Shown here: piece by piece, positions 6,886-15,357 of the stretch | Layout: every line of letters starts with the position of its first letter | How positions within the stretch are numbered: the first letter of the stretch is position 1 | Source of the DNA: an uncultured Vogesella sp. | Lineage (GTDB): Bacteria; Pseudomonadota; Gammaproteobacteria; Burkholderiales; Chromobacteriaceae | Direction of reading: 5' to 3' | Assembly (NCBI GenBank): GCA_946479405.1 | Contig: CAMLGD010000023.1 | Location: forward strand, 1-24,218 | DNA: 24,218 nt | Notes under the pieces: model-generated | Told to the model about the DNA's origin: nothing | Database searches by the model: none | What the model saw: only the letters and a program-made list of their open reading frames with translations | Translations under genes and position numbers: made by a program

Positions 6886-9800
6886 TCAGGCGTCCGCGTT
6901 CGCCACCGCCGGCTTGCGCCAGCGCGCCGCCAGACCGTCGAACCACAGGTACAGCACTGGGGTGATGTACAGCGTCACCAGCTGCGAGAACAGCAGCCCG
7001 CCCACCACCGCCACGCCCAGCGGCTGGCGCAGCTCGGCGCCGGCGCCCAGCGCCAGCGCGATCGGCAGCGCGCCCATCATCGCCGCCAGCGTGGTCATCA
7101 GGATCGGTCGCAGCCGCAGCAGGCAGGCGCTGCGGATGGCGTCGTACGGCGTCATGCCCTGCTCGCGCTGCGCCACCAGCGCAAAGTCGATCATCATGAT
7201 GGCGTTCTTCTTGACGATGCCGATCAGCATCAGGATGCCGATGCCGGCGATGATGGTCAGCTCCTGCCCCATCAGCATCAGCGCCCCCAGCGCGCCCATC
7301 GCCGCCGATGGCAGGCCGGCGAGAATGGTCAGCGGGTGGATGTAGCTCTCGTACAGCACCCCCAGCAACACGTAGATCACCACCAGCGCCACCAGGAACA
7401 GTGTGGTCTGGCTGCTCTGCGATTCGGCAAACGCCGCTGCGTCACCGGCGTAACTGGTGAACACGCTGGCCGGCAGGCCGATTTCCTGCTGGATCGCCTT
7501 CAGATGCTGATCCACCTCGCCCAGCGCCACGCCGGCCGGCAGGTTGAACGACAGCGTCACCGCCGGCAGCTGACCTTGGTGGCTGACCGCCACCGGCCCC
7601 ACCGTACGGCGCACGCTGGCGATGCTGGACAGCGGCAGCAGCGTGTTGTCGCTGCCGCGCACATACAGCCGGGTGAGGTCGAACTCGTTGATGCGGAACG
7701 CCTCGTCCAGCTGCAGCAGCACCGGGTAGCTGTCGGCCGAGGTATAGATGGTGGACACCTGGCGCTGGCCGAAGGCGGTGTACAGCGCGGTGCGGATACT
7801 CTGCATGCCCACCCCCAGCTGCGCCGCCTTGTCGCGATCAATCACCAGCTCCGCCTGCAGGCCCTTGCGCTGCGCGTCGCTACTGACATCCTGGAACAGC
7901 GCATCCTGGCGCATGCCGCGCTCCAGCTTGTCGGCCCAGTCATACAGGCCGCTGGCATCCACGCTCTGCAGCACGTACTGGTAACGGCTCTTGCTCTGCC
8001 GCCCGCCCAGGCGCAGGTTCTGCACCGGGTTGAGGAACACCGACAGCCCGTTCACCTTGCGCAGATCCTTGCGCAGGTCTTCCACCACCTGCTGCACCGC
8101 GCCACGTTGGCCGCGCGGCTTCAGCGTCACAAACATGCGGCCGCCGCTGCTGCTGATCGACGAGGTCACCGCCGCCACATGCGGACTGTGCTGCACGATC
8201 TCGGCGGCGCGCGCCTGCAAGGCGGCCAGCCGGTCGTAGGACACGTCCTGCGCCACCTCGGTGTTGACCTGGATCTGGCCGGTGTCCTCTACCGGGAAAA
8301 AGCCCTTGGGAATGGCATTGAACAGCCACACCGAGCCCGCCACCGTGCCCAGTGCCAGTAGCAGGGTAAAGCGGCGATGCAACAGCGCCAGATCCAGCGT
8401 GCGCTCGTACGCCGCCAACAGCGCATCGAAGCCGCGCTCGAACAGGCGGGCAATGGCATGACCGTGCCCGGCGGCGGCATGGTGCGGCATGTGATCGGCG
8501 CGCAGAAAACGCGACGCCAGCAATGGAATCAGCGTCAGCGACACCAGCGCCGACACCAGCACCGCCAGCGTCACCACCACCGCGAACTCGTGGAACAGCA
8601 GGCCGATGACGCCATCCATGTAGAAAATGGGGATGAAGATCGCCACCAGCGACAGCGAGATGCTGATGATGGTGAAGCCCACCTCGCGCGAGCCGCGCAG
8701 CGCCGCAGCCAGCGGCTTCTCGCCCTGCTCCATGTAGCGCACGATGTTTTCCAGCACCACGATGGCATCGTCCACCACCAGCCCCACCGCCAGCGTCAGC
8801 CCCAGCAGCGAGATATTGTCGATGGAATAGCCCAGCAGATACATCAGCCCCATGGTGCCGATCAGCGAGATCGGCAGCGTCAGCGCCGGAATCACCGTCG
8901 CCGCCAGCCGCTGCAGGAACACGAAGATCACCATGATCACCAGCGCCACCGTCAGCAGCAGCGTCAGGTTCACGTCGTGCACTGCCTCGCGGATGGCATC
9001 GGAGCGATCAGACAGCGGCGCCAGCCGCACCGAGCCCGGCAGCTGCGCCGTGAGCTTGGGCAGCATGCCGCGGATGGCATCCACCACCGCCACGGTATTG
9101 GCATCGGACTGGCGGAACACCGCCAGCACGATGGAGCGTTCGCCGTTGACCCAGCTGCCGGTCTTCAGGTTCTCGATACTGTCTTCCACCTGCGCCACAT
9201 CGGCCAGCCGCACCACCTTGTCGCCGTTGCGGCCCACCGCCAGCGCGGCAAACTCGGCGGCATTGCGGTACTGGCTGTCGGCCTGCACCGTCAGCACCTG
9301 GGCGCGGCCTTCCAGCGTGCCCAGCGGCGTGTTGCCGTTGGCCGCACGCAGCGCGGTGGCCACCTCGTCCAGCGTCAGGTTACGCGCCGCCAGTTTTTGC
9401 GGATCGGCCTGCACCCGCACTACGTAGCGCTTCTGGCCGAACACCTGCACCTGCGCCACACCGTTGATGGTGGACAGCGTCGGCGACACCAGGTTTTCCG
9501 CGTAGTCGTTCAGCTGCGTCAGCGACAGTGCCGGCGAATTCAGCGCCAACAGCAGAATCGGTGCGTCGGCCGGGTTGACCTTGCGGTACGACGGCAGGCT
9601 GGTCATTTCTTCCGGCAGGCTGCGCTGCGCACGCAGCAAGGCGGCCTGCACGTCCAGCGCCGCGCCGTCCAGAGCGCGCCCGGGCACAAACTCCAGGGTG
9701 ATGGAGGTGCTGCCCAGGCTGCTGGTGGAGCTGATCACCGCCACCCCGGGGATGGTGGCGAACTGTTTCTCCAGCGGCGTAGCCACCGAGGTGGCCATGG

Positions 9801-9972
9801 TTTCCGGGCTGGCGCCGGACAGGCTGGCCGACACGTTGATGGTCGGCGTTTCATAGCTGGGCAGCGCGGCAATCGGGATGCGCCCCAGCGCCAGCAGGCC
9901 GCCGACGATCAGCGACAGGCACAGCAGCACCGTCATTACCGGACGGCGGATGCACAATTCGGAAATCGTCAT
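6886..9972 (-). CDS. RND efflux transporter, inner-membrane pump (HAE-1 type)
   Basis: Proton-driven export of drugs or other hydrophobic compounds across the envelope as part of a tripartite pump. The 1028 residues show the RND layout: N-terminal helix (IRRPVMTVLLCLSLIVGGLLALGRIPIAALP), large periplasmic loop, helices 2-6 with the proton-relay motif GLVVDDAIVVLENIVR (two Asp near residue 405), second periplasmic loop, and closing helices with GIVKKNAIMMIDFA. The upstream fusion-protein stop overlaps the start as TGATG, so 9972 is preferred; a GTG at 9975 is also in frame. It resembles MdtB/MdtC/MuxB-type pumps. No TolC-like outer-membrane gene is in view. Substrate unknown. Confidence 0.93.
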   Translation of the reverse strand: MTISELCIRRPVMTVLLCLSLIVGGLLALGRIPIAALPSYETPTINVSASLSGASPETMATSVATPLEKQFATIPGVAVISSTSSLGSTSITLEFVPGRALDGAALDVQAALLRAQRSLPEEMTSLPSYRKVNPADAPILLLALNSPALSLTQLNDYAENLVSPTLSTINGVAQVQVFGQKRYVVRVQADPQKLAARNLTLDEVATALRAANGNTPLGTLEGRAQVLTVQADSQYRNAAEFAALAVGRNGDKVVRLADVAQVEDSIENLKTGSWVNGERSIVLAVFRQSDANTVAVVDAIRGMLPKLTAQLPGSVRLAPLSDRSDAIREAVHDVNLTLLLTVALVIMVIFVFLQRLAATVIPALTLPISLIGTMGLMYLLGYSIDNISLLGLTLAVGLVVDDAIVVLENIVRYMEQGEKPLAAALRGSREVGFTIISISLSLVAIFIPIFYMDGVIGLLFHEFAVVVTLAVLVSALVSLTLIPLLASRFLRADHMPHHAAAGHGHAIARLFERGFDALLAAYERTLDLALLHRRFTLLLALGTVAGSVWLFNAIPKGFFPVEDTGQIQVNTEVAQDVSYDRLAALQARAAEIVQHSPHVAAVTSSISSSGGRMFVTLKPRGQRGAVQQVVEDLRKDLRKVNGLSVFLNPVQNLRLGGRQSKSRYQYVLQSVDASGLYDWADKLERGMRQDALFQDVSSDAQRKGLQAELVIDRDKAAQLGVGMQSIRTALYTAFGQRQVSTIYTSADSYPVLLQLDEAFRINEFDLTRLYVRGSDNTLLPLSSIASVRRTVGPVAVSHQGQLPAVTLSFNLPAGVALGEVDQHLKAIQQEIGLPASVFTSYAGDAAAFAESQSSQTTLFLVALVVIYVLLGVLYESYIHPLTILAGLPSAAMGALGALMLMGQELTIIAGIGILMLIGIVKKNAIMMIDFALVAQREQGMTPYDAIRSACLLRLRPILMTTLAAMMGALPIALALGAGAELRQPLGVAVVGGLLFSQLVTLYITPVLYLWFDGLAARWRKPAVANADA

Positions 9973-11210
9973 CACTGTGCTCCGCTGCTCTGATACTTAC
10001 CGCTAAGGTTGGCCGCATGGCCGCCGCACGCCGGCAACCCGCCCTTGCCCCCCGCGGTCGCCTCCTTGCCACCGGCCGCCGCGGCCGCGCTGGCCGCCTT
10101 GGGCTTGCGCGGCGGCAACGGCTGCACCGCTTCGCCCGGACGCACGTTCTGGCCGCCGCTGACAATCACCTTGGCACCCGGCTGGATGCCGCGCACGATG
10201 GCCTGCTCATTGGCAATGCCCAGCAACTGCAGCGGCACCGCCTGCGCCTTGTTATCGGCGCCCACCGCATAGGCGAACTGGCCATCCGGGCCGGTGATCA
10301 GCCCCGCCACCGGCAACGCCGCCGCGCCCGGGTACTGCCCGGCCTGCAACTGCACGTTGACAAACTGCCCCGGCCACAGCGCGGCATCGGCATTGTCGAA
10401 GCGCGCCTTCAGCAACACATTGCCGCTGGCACTATCCACCGCACTGTCGATAAAGCTCAACTCGCCACGACGGCACACCCCGCCGGCGCTGTCCTGCGCC
10501 TGCACCGTCAGCGGCGCCGCCGCCTGCGCCTGGCGCACCACGGCCAGCTGCTGCTCCGGCAGGGTAAAGCTCACCATCACCGGGTTCATGCGGGTGATGG
10601 TCAGCACCGGCTCGGCCATGCCGGTGGTCACCAGCGCGCCCGGCGCCAGGCTGATGGCGCCGATGCGGCCGGCCACCTGCGCCCGCAGCTGCTTCTGCTG
10701 CACCGCCACCTGCGCCGCCACGATCTGCGCCCGGTCTGCGGCCAACGTGGCGCGACGGGTGTCGGCGGTAGCCTGCAGCGTATCCAGCGCGCTTTGCGAG
10801 ATGAAATTCTGCCGCACCAGATCGCGGCCACGCGCCAGCTCGCGCTCGGCACTGTTCAGCTGTGCCTGATCGCTGGCCAGCTGCGCCCGCGCCTTGGCCA
10901 GTGCCGCCTGCTCGCTGGCATCGTCCAGCTGCACCAGCAGTTGCCCCGGCTGCACCATGCTGCCTTCGGCCACCAGCATGCGCGCCACCACGCCATTGGC
11001 CTGCGGCCGCACCTCCACCCGCTCCAGCGCGGTGACACTGCCATTGGCGGTCAACACCACCGGCTGCCGGTTGGCCACCACGGCGGCCAGCTGTACCGCC
11101 GGCGGCCGTTTTGCCGCCGGGGCCGCCGGTTTGGCCCGGCCCGTCTGCCACCACACGCCAGCGGCCAGGGCGGCCACCACCACGCTACCGATCAGGATCT
11201 TTTTGTTCAT
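9972..11210 (-). CDS. RND efflux periplasmic adaptor (membrane fusion protein)
   Basis: Adaptor that joins the RND pump to an outer-membrane channel. 412 residues: N-terminal membrane anchor (KKILIGSVVVAALAAGVWW), lipoyl half-motifs (VRPQANGVVARMLVAEGSMV and AQVAGRIGAISLAPGALV) flanking an alpha-helical hairpin (about 105-165), beta-barrel domain and a membrane-proximal domain. The C-terminus has a low-complexity Lys/Ala/Gly tail (about residues 365-412). The frame is open to 11231, but MNKKILIG at 11210 is the usual kind of start. The stop overlaps the pump start, so the two genes form one operon. A weak promoter may lie around 11230-11260 on the minus strand. Confidence 0.92.
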   Translation of the reverse strand: MNKKILIGSVVVAALAAGVWWQTGRAKPAAPAAKRPPAVQLAAVVANRQPVVLTANGSVTALERVEVRPQANGVVARMLVAEGSMVQPGQLLVQLDDASEQAALAKARAQLASDQAQLNSAERELARGRDLVRQNFISQSALDTLQATADTRRATLAADRAQIVAAQVAVQQKQLRAQVAGRIGAISLAPGALVTTGMAEPVLTITRMNPVMVSFTLPEQQLAVVRQAQAAAPLTVQAQDSAGGVCRRGELSFIDSAVDSASGNVLLKARFDNADAALWPGQFVNVQLQAGQYPGAAALPVAGLITGPDGQFAYAVGADNKAQAVPLQLLGIANEQAIVRGIQPGAKVIVSGGQNVRPGEAVQPLPPRKPKAASAAAAAGGKEATAGGKGGLPACGGHAANLSGKYQSSGAQ

Positions 11211-11339
11211 TGCTATCGTCTGCGCCAACACAATTGCGAATCATGCAAGCCTAACCAATTCCCGCGGCAAGCATGTGACCAAGTTGATTAATGAGTATGA
11301 ATGGTTTGCCGTGCAGAAACATGCCGGCCGGCAGGCGAC

Positions 11340-11366
11340 AAAACAAAAGCGGCCCCGTGGGGCCGC
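11340..11366 (-). terminator. Rho-independent terminator for the 59-codon gene
   Basis: GCGGCCCC (11349-11356) pairs with GGGGCCGC (11359-11366). On the minus strand the hairpin is followed by TTTTGTTTTGTC. It lies 36 bases past the stop at 11403. Confidence 0.75.
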
Positions 11367-11402
11367 CTGTGGTGCCGGATGCTGCCCGCGGGCAGCCAGC
11401 GT

Positions 11403-11582
11403 TTATTTCTTGCTGTCGTCGACATGCTGCTGCAGCAGCTTGCCCAGCAGCGGGTTGTCCAGCTTCTTGCCGTCCTTGGCATTGGAATCCTTGCCGAAAC
11501 GGTCCGGCGAGCCGGCCTTGCGCAGGTTCTCGCGTACTTTCACCGCTTCGAAACGGTTCAGATCGTAGAAGTTGATCGGCAT
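11403..11582 (-). CDS. Small hypothetical protein, 59 residues
   Basis: The family was not recognised. The protein starts MPINFYDLNRFEAVKVREN and is strongly charged and Lys-rich, with no membrane segment or signal peptide; the C-terminus ends LLQQHVDDSKK. A clean ribosome site AGGAG sits 7 bases before the ATG and a terminator follows the stop, which supports a real gene. The open frame extends to 11708, but the upstream part (Cys/Gly/Ser mix) looks non-coding and lacks a ribosome site. It is a single-gene unit between the RND operon and the divergent DUF937 gene. Confidence 0.7.
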   Translation of the reverse strand: MPINFYDLNRFEAVKVRENLRKAGSPDRFGKDSNAKDGKKLDNPLLGKLLQQHVDDSKK

Positions 11583-11679
11583 GGAAGGCTCCTGAATGGC
11601 AAAGCGCGGCAGTATGCGCTGTGCCGCATGGGCTGTCCAGAAAAAACCGTTGCGAAAACAGGCAGTTAATCCGCACCCG

Positions 11680-11701
11680 GCGCTTGAATTGCCACTACCG
11701 C
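11680..11701 (+). repeat. 22-bp motif shared with 5701-5722
   Basis: Twenty of 22 positions match the copy at 5701-5722 (here GCGCTTGAATTGCC then ACTACCGC). It is followed by AATACTATG, so TTGCCA (11689-11694) and TACTAT (11710-11715) might be promoter boxes, though the 15-base spacing is short. Confidence 0.4.
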
Positions 11702-11773
11702 GGCACAAATACTATGTTTGTCATGTCCATGCGTCTTTAATGGACAGGTAGCAACCACCTCAAGGAGTGCACT

Positions 11774-12166
11774 ATGAGCTTGTTTGATCAACTGGGCGGC
11801 CTGCTGGGCGGCGAAGGCAACGGCGGTCTGCTGCAGAGCGCGCAGACACTGCTGAACGACAACGGCGGCGTATCCGGCCTGGTGGAGAAATTCCAGCAGG
11901 GCGGCCTGGGCGAGATCGTGTCGTCATGGGTGGGCACTGGCGACAACCTGGCAATCAGCGCCGAGCAGATCCAGTCGGTACTGGGCAACGAGCAGATTGC
12001 CGGCCTGGCCGCCAAGCTGGGGCTGGACAGCAACCAGGTGGCGCAACAGGTGGCCGAGCACCTGCCGACGCTGATCGACCGCCTGACCCCGAATGGCGAG
12101 GTGCCGCAGGGCGGCGATCTGCTGTCGCAAGGCGCCAGCCTGCTGGGTGGGCTGTTCAAGTCCTGA
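11774..12166 (+). CDS. YidB-like DUF937 protein
   Basis: 130-residue protein of the DUF937/YidB family; no biochemical role is established. It opens with MSLFDQLGGLLGG, has Gly/Leu/Asn-rich repeats, then the conserved helical part with ISAEQIQSVLGNEQIAGLAAKLG and VAQQVAEHLPTLIDRLTPNGEVP, ending LLGGLFKS. It is probably cytoplasmic; there is no signal peptide. The ribosome site AAGGAG is 8 bases before the ATG. It forms a single-gene unit closed by the terminator at 12183-12212. Confidence 0.85.
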   Translation: MSLFDQLGGLLGGEGNGGLLQSAQTLLNDNGGVSGLVEKFQQGGLGEIVSSWVGTGDNLAISAEQIQSVLGNEQIAGLAAKLGLDSNQVAQQVAEHLPTLIDRLTPNGEVPQGGDLLSQGASLLGGLFKS

Positions 12167-12182
12167 ACGGCATCACTGACAA

Positions 12183-12212
12183 CACAAAAGGCGGCCGTGG
12201 CCGCCTTTTGTG
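12183..12212. terminator. Bidirectional terminator
   Basis: CACAAAAGGCGGCC (12183-12196) and GGCCGCCTTTTGTG (12199-12212) are perfectly complementary, loop GT, with T-tracts on both strands. It separates the convergent DUF937 and DUF1993 genes. Confidence 0.9.
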
Positions 12213-12242
12213 CGTGTGGACAGCCAGCAGAACAACATCCGC

Positions 12243-12752
12243 TCAGCCGCCGCCGCCCAGATAATCCACCTTGCCCAGCGGCACGCCGTTGTGGCGCAGG
12301 ATGGCGTAGGCGGTGGTGAGGTGAAAATAGAAGTTGGGCAGCACGAAGAATTGCAGGTAGTCCTGACCGGTGAAGTTCAGCGTCTGGTTGGGAAACTTCA
12401 GCTCGATAGCGCGGCCTTCACTGCCGTCGAACTGTGCCGGCTGCAGCCCCTGCAGGAACAGCACCGTCCTGGCGATACGCTGCTGCAACTCGTCGCAGCT
12501 GGTTTCGGTATCGGCAAAGCTGGGAATCTCCACCCCGGCCAGCCGCGCACCACAGCCCTTGGCGGTATCGGTGACGATCTGCACCTGACGGATAAACGGA
12601 AACATGTCCGGCGCCAGCCGCGCCTGCAGCAGTACCGCGGCGTCGAAATGGCGCGACTCGGCGTTCAACAACGCCTTGTCGAGGATGGCGGACAGATTGC
12701 CCAGCCCGCGCAGCAGTGGCGGTATCGCGGCCTGGTACATGGCAAGCGGCAT
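12243..12752 (-). CDS. DUF1993 domain-containing protein
   Basis: 169 residues with the DUF1993 pattern: MPLAMYQAAIPPLLRGLGNL at the start, then DMFPFIRQVQIVTDTAKG, EIPSFADTETSCDEL, and FVLPNFYFHLTTAYAILRHNGVPLGKVDYLG near the end. The family is a DinB-like four-helix fold by general knowledge; the function is unknown. GGGAG is 8 bases before the ATG at 12752; the frame is open to 12803, but that extension runs through the palindromic repeat and is unlikely to be translated. It lies downstream of the GntR-family gene on the same strand and may be partly cotranscribed. Confidence 0.85.
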   Translation of the reverse strand: MPLAMYQAAIPPLLRGLGNLSAILDKALLNAESRHFDAAVLLQARLAPDMFPFIRQVQIVTDTAKGCGARLAGVEIPSFADTETSCDELQQRIARTVLFLQGLQPAQFDGSEGRAIELKFPNQTLNFTGQDYLQFFVLPNFYFHLTTAYAILRHNGVPLGKVDYLGGGG

Positions 12753-12777
12753 GGTGATTCTCCCGAAACGAGGTGAC

Positions 12778-12795
12778 GCGGCCAACGTTGGCCGC
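12778..12795. repeat. Perfect 18-bp palindrome made of two repeat copies
   Basis: GCGGCCAACGTTGGCCGC: two 9-mer repeat cores head to head with no spacer. It lies 26 bases upstream of the DUF1993 start and downstream of the GntR-family gene. Confidence 0.8.
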
Positions 12796-12830
12796 AGCAA
12801 CACTTCACCATAGCCGATGCCGCCAACAAG

Positions 12831-12851
12831 AAAACCCGCTTTGCAGCGCGG
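12831..12851 (-). terminator. Possible weak terminator after the GntR-family gene
   Basis: On the minus strand CCGC and GCGG can pair around GCTGCAAA, followed by GTTTTC. The hairpin starts 3 bases after the stop at 12855. The stem is only 4 bp, so this is tentative. Confidence 0.3.
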
Positions 12852-12854
12852 TGA

Positions 12855-13571
12855 TCATGCCGCCGGGCTGTCGCTCTTGCGCTTGCGCCCGCGCTTGCCC
12901 TGCTGCGCCTGCGCCTGGGCGCGGTACCACGCCTCCAGTGCCTCTTCGGCATTGAGGATGTGCTGGCGCAAAAACGCCGCCGCGCTGATGGCGTCCTTCT
13001 GCCGGCAGTATTCCAGCAGCTGGGTGTGTTCGAGGTGGGCGCGGTCGTTAAAGCCGGTGAGCAGGATCTGCATGCGGGTGTAGCGGTCAGTGCGGTTGTG
13101 CAGCTGCTCGATGATGGCCAGCGTCTGGCCACGGCCGGCGGCGCGGTACAGCGCCATGTGGAACTGGGCGTTGAGAATGCCCCAGGCGCTGATGTCCTTG
13201 TCGCGCAGCGCCAGCTCGAACTTGGCCAGCAGCGCCTCGGCCGCGGCAATGTCGGCGCTGCTCTGGCGCGGAATCGCCTCCAGCAGCACGTCGCACTCCA
13301 GCAGCACGCGCACCCGCAGCAGCTCGACGATTTCCGGCAGCGACAGCTCGGATACCACCGCGCCCTTGTTCTCGATGATATTGACCAGCCCTTCCGCTTC
13401 CAGCTGGCGCAAGGCCTCGCGGATCGGCACCCGGCTCATGCCCAGCTCGCGCGACAGCGCTTCCTGGCGCAGCTGGCTGCCATCGGCCCACTCCCCGGCC
13501 AGGATGCGCTGGCGGATGGCTTCGGTGGCGACAACGGTAAGACTTTGCGGGGTTTCGGCGGCTTGGGTCAT
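12855..13571 (-). CDS. GntR-family transcriptional regulator, FadR/FCD subgroup
   Basis: 238 residues. The N-terminal winged helix (about 10-75) shows AIRQRILAGEWADGSQLRQ and ELGMSRVPIREALRQLEAEG; the C-terminal FCD ligand-binding domain (about 85-215) has the metal-site-type residues in LLECDVLLEA, NAQFHMALY and LEHTQLLEYC. The tail is basic (GKRGRKRK). The start at 13571 (MTQAAETPQ) has GAGAG upstream; the frame is open to 13619. Its position beside the hydroxyproline genes, and the TTGnATnCAA operators in their divergent promoter, make it the likely regulator of the locus; this is inference. Confidence 0.9.
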   Translation of the reverse strand: MTQAAETPQSLTVVATEAIRQRILAGEWADGSQLRQEALSRELGMSRVPIREALRQLEAEGLVNIIENKGAVVSELSLPEIVELLRVRVLLECDVLLEAIPRQSSADIAAAEALLAKFELALRDKDISAWGILNAQFHMALYRAAGRGQTLAIIEQLHNRTDRYTRMQILLTGFNDRAHLEHTQLLEYCRQKDAISAAAFLRQHILNAEEALEAWYRAQAQAQQGKRGRKRKSDSPAA

Positions 13572-13640
13572 GGTGGTCTCTCGCAACGGCGGCGCTACCT
13601 TACCACAGCGCACGCGCAATTTTCAGGCACAGCCGGGCAA

Positions 13641-13685
13641 GGTTGGCCGCATGCCATGGTTATGGTGTAGCCGCTGCGGCCAACC
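13641..13685. repeat. Inverted pair of the dispersed repeat
   Basis: GGTTGGCCGCA (13641-13651) and TGCGGCCAACC (13675-13685) form an 11-bp stem with a 23-base loop between the GntR-family gene and the aldehyde dehydrogenase gene. Confidence 0.7.
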
Positions 13686-13705
13686 CCGCCGTCCGCCACA
13701 GGCCA

Positions 13706-13730
13706 GAAAAAGCCCCCGCCAGGCGGGGGC
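13706..13730 (-). terminator. Rho-independent terminator after the aldehyde dehydrogenase gene
   Basis: GCCCCCGCC (13712-13720) pairs with GGCGGGGGC (13722-13730); on the minus strand it is followed by TTTTTCTGG. It begins 7 bases past the stop codon. Confidence 0.9.
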
Positions 13731-13737
13731 GCCGGCA

Positions 13738-15165
13738 TCACATACCGATATAGGCAGTTTTCACCGTGGTGTAGAACTCCGCCGCGTAGCGGCCCTGCTC
13801 GCGCGGGCCGTGGCTGGAGCCTTTGCGGCCGCCGAACGGCACGTGGTAATCCACCCCGGCGGTGGGCAGGTTCACCATCACCATGCCGACCTCGCTGTGG
13901 CGGCGGAAGTGCGTCGCCAGCGCCAGCGACTGGGTGCAGATGCCGGAGGCGAGGCCGAACGGCGTGTCGTTGGCCAGCGCCAGCGCATGCTCGTAGTCGT
14001 CGGCACGCAGCACCGCCGCCACCGGGCCGAAGATTTCCTCGCGGCTGATCGCCATCTGCGGTGTGCAGCCGGCAAACAGCGCCGGCGACTGGTAGTAGCC
14101 ACGGGTGGCCAGCGTCAGCCGCTCGCCGCCGCACAGCAGGCTGGCGCCTTCAGCCAGGCCCTGTTCCACGTAGCCGAGGTTTCCGGCCAGCTGCGCTTCG
14201 CTGGCCACCGGGCCGATCTGCGTTTCCGCCGCCAGCGCATTGCCCACCCGCAGCGCGGCGGTGCGTTCCGCCAACCTGGCGACGAAGGCATCATGAATGC
14301 CGCTGCACACGATCAAGCGGCTGCTGGCGGTGCAGCGCTGGCCGGTGGAATAGAACGCGCCGTTGATCGCGCACTCCACCGCCTGCTCCAGTTTGGCGTC
14401 GTCGGCCACCAGCAGCGGGTTCTTGCCGCCCATTTCCAGCTGCACCTTGATGCCGCGCACTGCGCAGTCTGCGGCCAACCTTTCACCGGTGGCCTGCGAG
14501 CCGGTAAAGCTCAGCGCGTCGATGCCGGCATCCAGCAGCGCCGGTCCCAGCACGCGGCCGCTGCCCATCACCAGGTTGAACACCCCTGCCGGCAGGCCGG
14601 CACGCTGCAGGATGTCGGCCAGCGCCCAGGCCGAGCCCGGCACCAGTTCCGCCGGCTTCATCACCACGGTGTTGCCGAACGCCAGCGCCGGCGCGGCTTT
14701 CCACGCCGGAATGGCAATCGGGAAATTCCACGGCGTGATCAGCCCCACCACACCCACCGGCTCGCGGCTGATCAGCACCTCCACACCCGGGCGCACCGAA
14801 TCCACCATCTCCCCATGCGCGCGCAGCGCCTCGCCGGCAAAGAATTTGAAGATGTGGCCGGCGCGGGTTACCTCGCCGATGGCCTCCGGCAGGATCTTGC
14901 CTTCCTCGCGCGCCAGCAACGTACCCAGCTCCTGCTTGCGGGCCAGAATCTCGCTGCCGGCGGCGTCCAGGATGTCGGCGCGCTGCTGCGGCGTGGTGCG
15001 CGACCACGCCGTGAAGGCGGCACGCGCGGCCGCCACCGCCTCGCGCATGTCGTCGGCACTGGCGCTGGCGTATTCGCCCACCACGTCATCGAGGTCGGAC
15101 GGGTTGCGGTTGACGATGGCCGGCTGCCCGCCGCGCCATTCGCCATTGATGAGATTGCAATGCAT
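13738..15165 (-). CDS. lhpG: 2,5-dioxovalerate (alpha-ketoglutarate semialdehyde) dehydrogenase
   Basis: Last step of 4-hydroxyproline breakdown: oxidises 2-oxoglutarate semialdehyde to 2-oxoglutarate with NAD(P)+. 475 residues, normal for the aldehyde dehydrogenase family. Visible catalytic features are Asn147 in PWNFP, Glu244 in QLEMGGKNPL, and the nucleophile Cys278 in STGQRCTASSR; the oligomerisation end has FGGRKGSSHG. The specific substrate is assigned from family resemblance and from neighbours (hydroxyproline epimerase, oxidase and deaminase). An AGGAG lies 12 bases before the ATG, a little far. It follows the deaminase gene on the same strand but a T-tract hairpin separates them. Confidence 0.88.
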   Translation of the reverse strand: MHCNLINGEWRGGQPAIVNRNPSDLDDVVGEYASASADDMREAVAAARAAFTAWSRTTPQQRADILDAAGSEILARKQELGTLLAREEGKILPEAIGEVTRAGHIFKFFAGEALRAHGEMVDSVRPGVEVLISREPVGVVGLITPWNFPIAIPAWKAAPALAFGNTVVMKPAELVPGSAWALADILQRAGLPAGVFNLVMGSGRVLGPALLDAGIDALSFTGSQATGERLAADCAVRGIKVQLEMGGKNPLLVADDAKLEQAVECAINGAFYSTGQRCTASSRLIVCSGIHDAFVARLAERTAALRVGNALAAETQIGPVASEAQLAGNLGYVEQGLAEGASLLCGGERLTLATRGYYQSPALFAGCTPQMAISREEIFGPVAAVLRADDYEHALALANDTPFGLASGICTQSLALATHFRRHSEVGMVMVNLPTAGVDYHVPFGGRKGSSHGPREQGRYAAEFYTTVKTAYIGM

Positions 15166-15198
15166 AGAAGGAGACTCCTGCCGACTGCCGCGCAGCCG

Positions 15199-15233
15199 AA
15201 AAAAATGGCCCTCCCGCCGCGGGGCGGACGGGA
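15199..15233 (-). terminator. Candidate terminator or attenuator between deaminase and dehydrogenase genes
   Basis: TCCCGCCGC (15212-15220) pairs with GCGG-a-CGGGA (15224-15233) with one bulged base. On the minus strand a T7 tract (A7 at 15199-15205) follows 6 bases after the stem. It would reduce readthrough from the deaminase gene to the dehydrogenase gene. Confidence 0.6.
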
Positions 15234-15307
15234 AGGCGTATCAAGATGGCCAGAGCTGGCCGCAAATCAGGGAGATTGCTACTACCTACGCCGCTGCTGC
15301 CCACCAT

Positions 15308-15340
15308 CCGGCATACCCGGCACCAGCCGGGTGCTGCCGG
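15308..15340 (-). repeat. Two-tier hairpin after the deaminase gene
   Basis: CCGGCA (15308-15313) pairs with TGCCGG (15335-15340), and CCCGGC (15316-15321) with GCCGGG (15326-15331), loop ACCA. There is no T-run on the minus strand, so an mRNA 3'-end stabiliser or pause element is more likely than a terminator. It lies 17 bases past the stop at 15358. Confidence 0.55.
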
Positions 15341-15357
15341 TCGTGGGCAGTGGCGGT

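Noticed and set aside
6859..9993. Two long + strand open frames (500 and 538 codons) over the RND pump gene
   Set aside because: They are antisense to a clearly recognisable pump and consist largely of His/Gln/Arg repeats without any family motif.
10017..11291. A 424-codon + strand open frame over the adaptor gene
   Set aside because: Antisense shadow with low-complexity His/Arg/Gln composition; the minus-strand adaptor has all expected domains.
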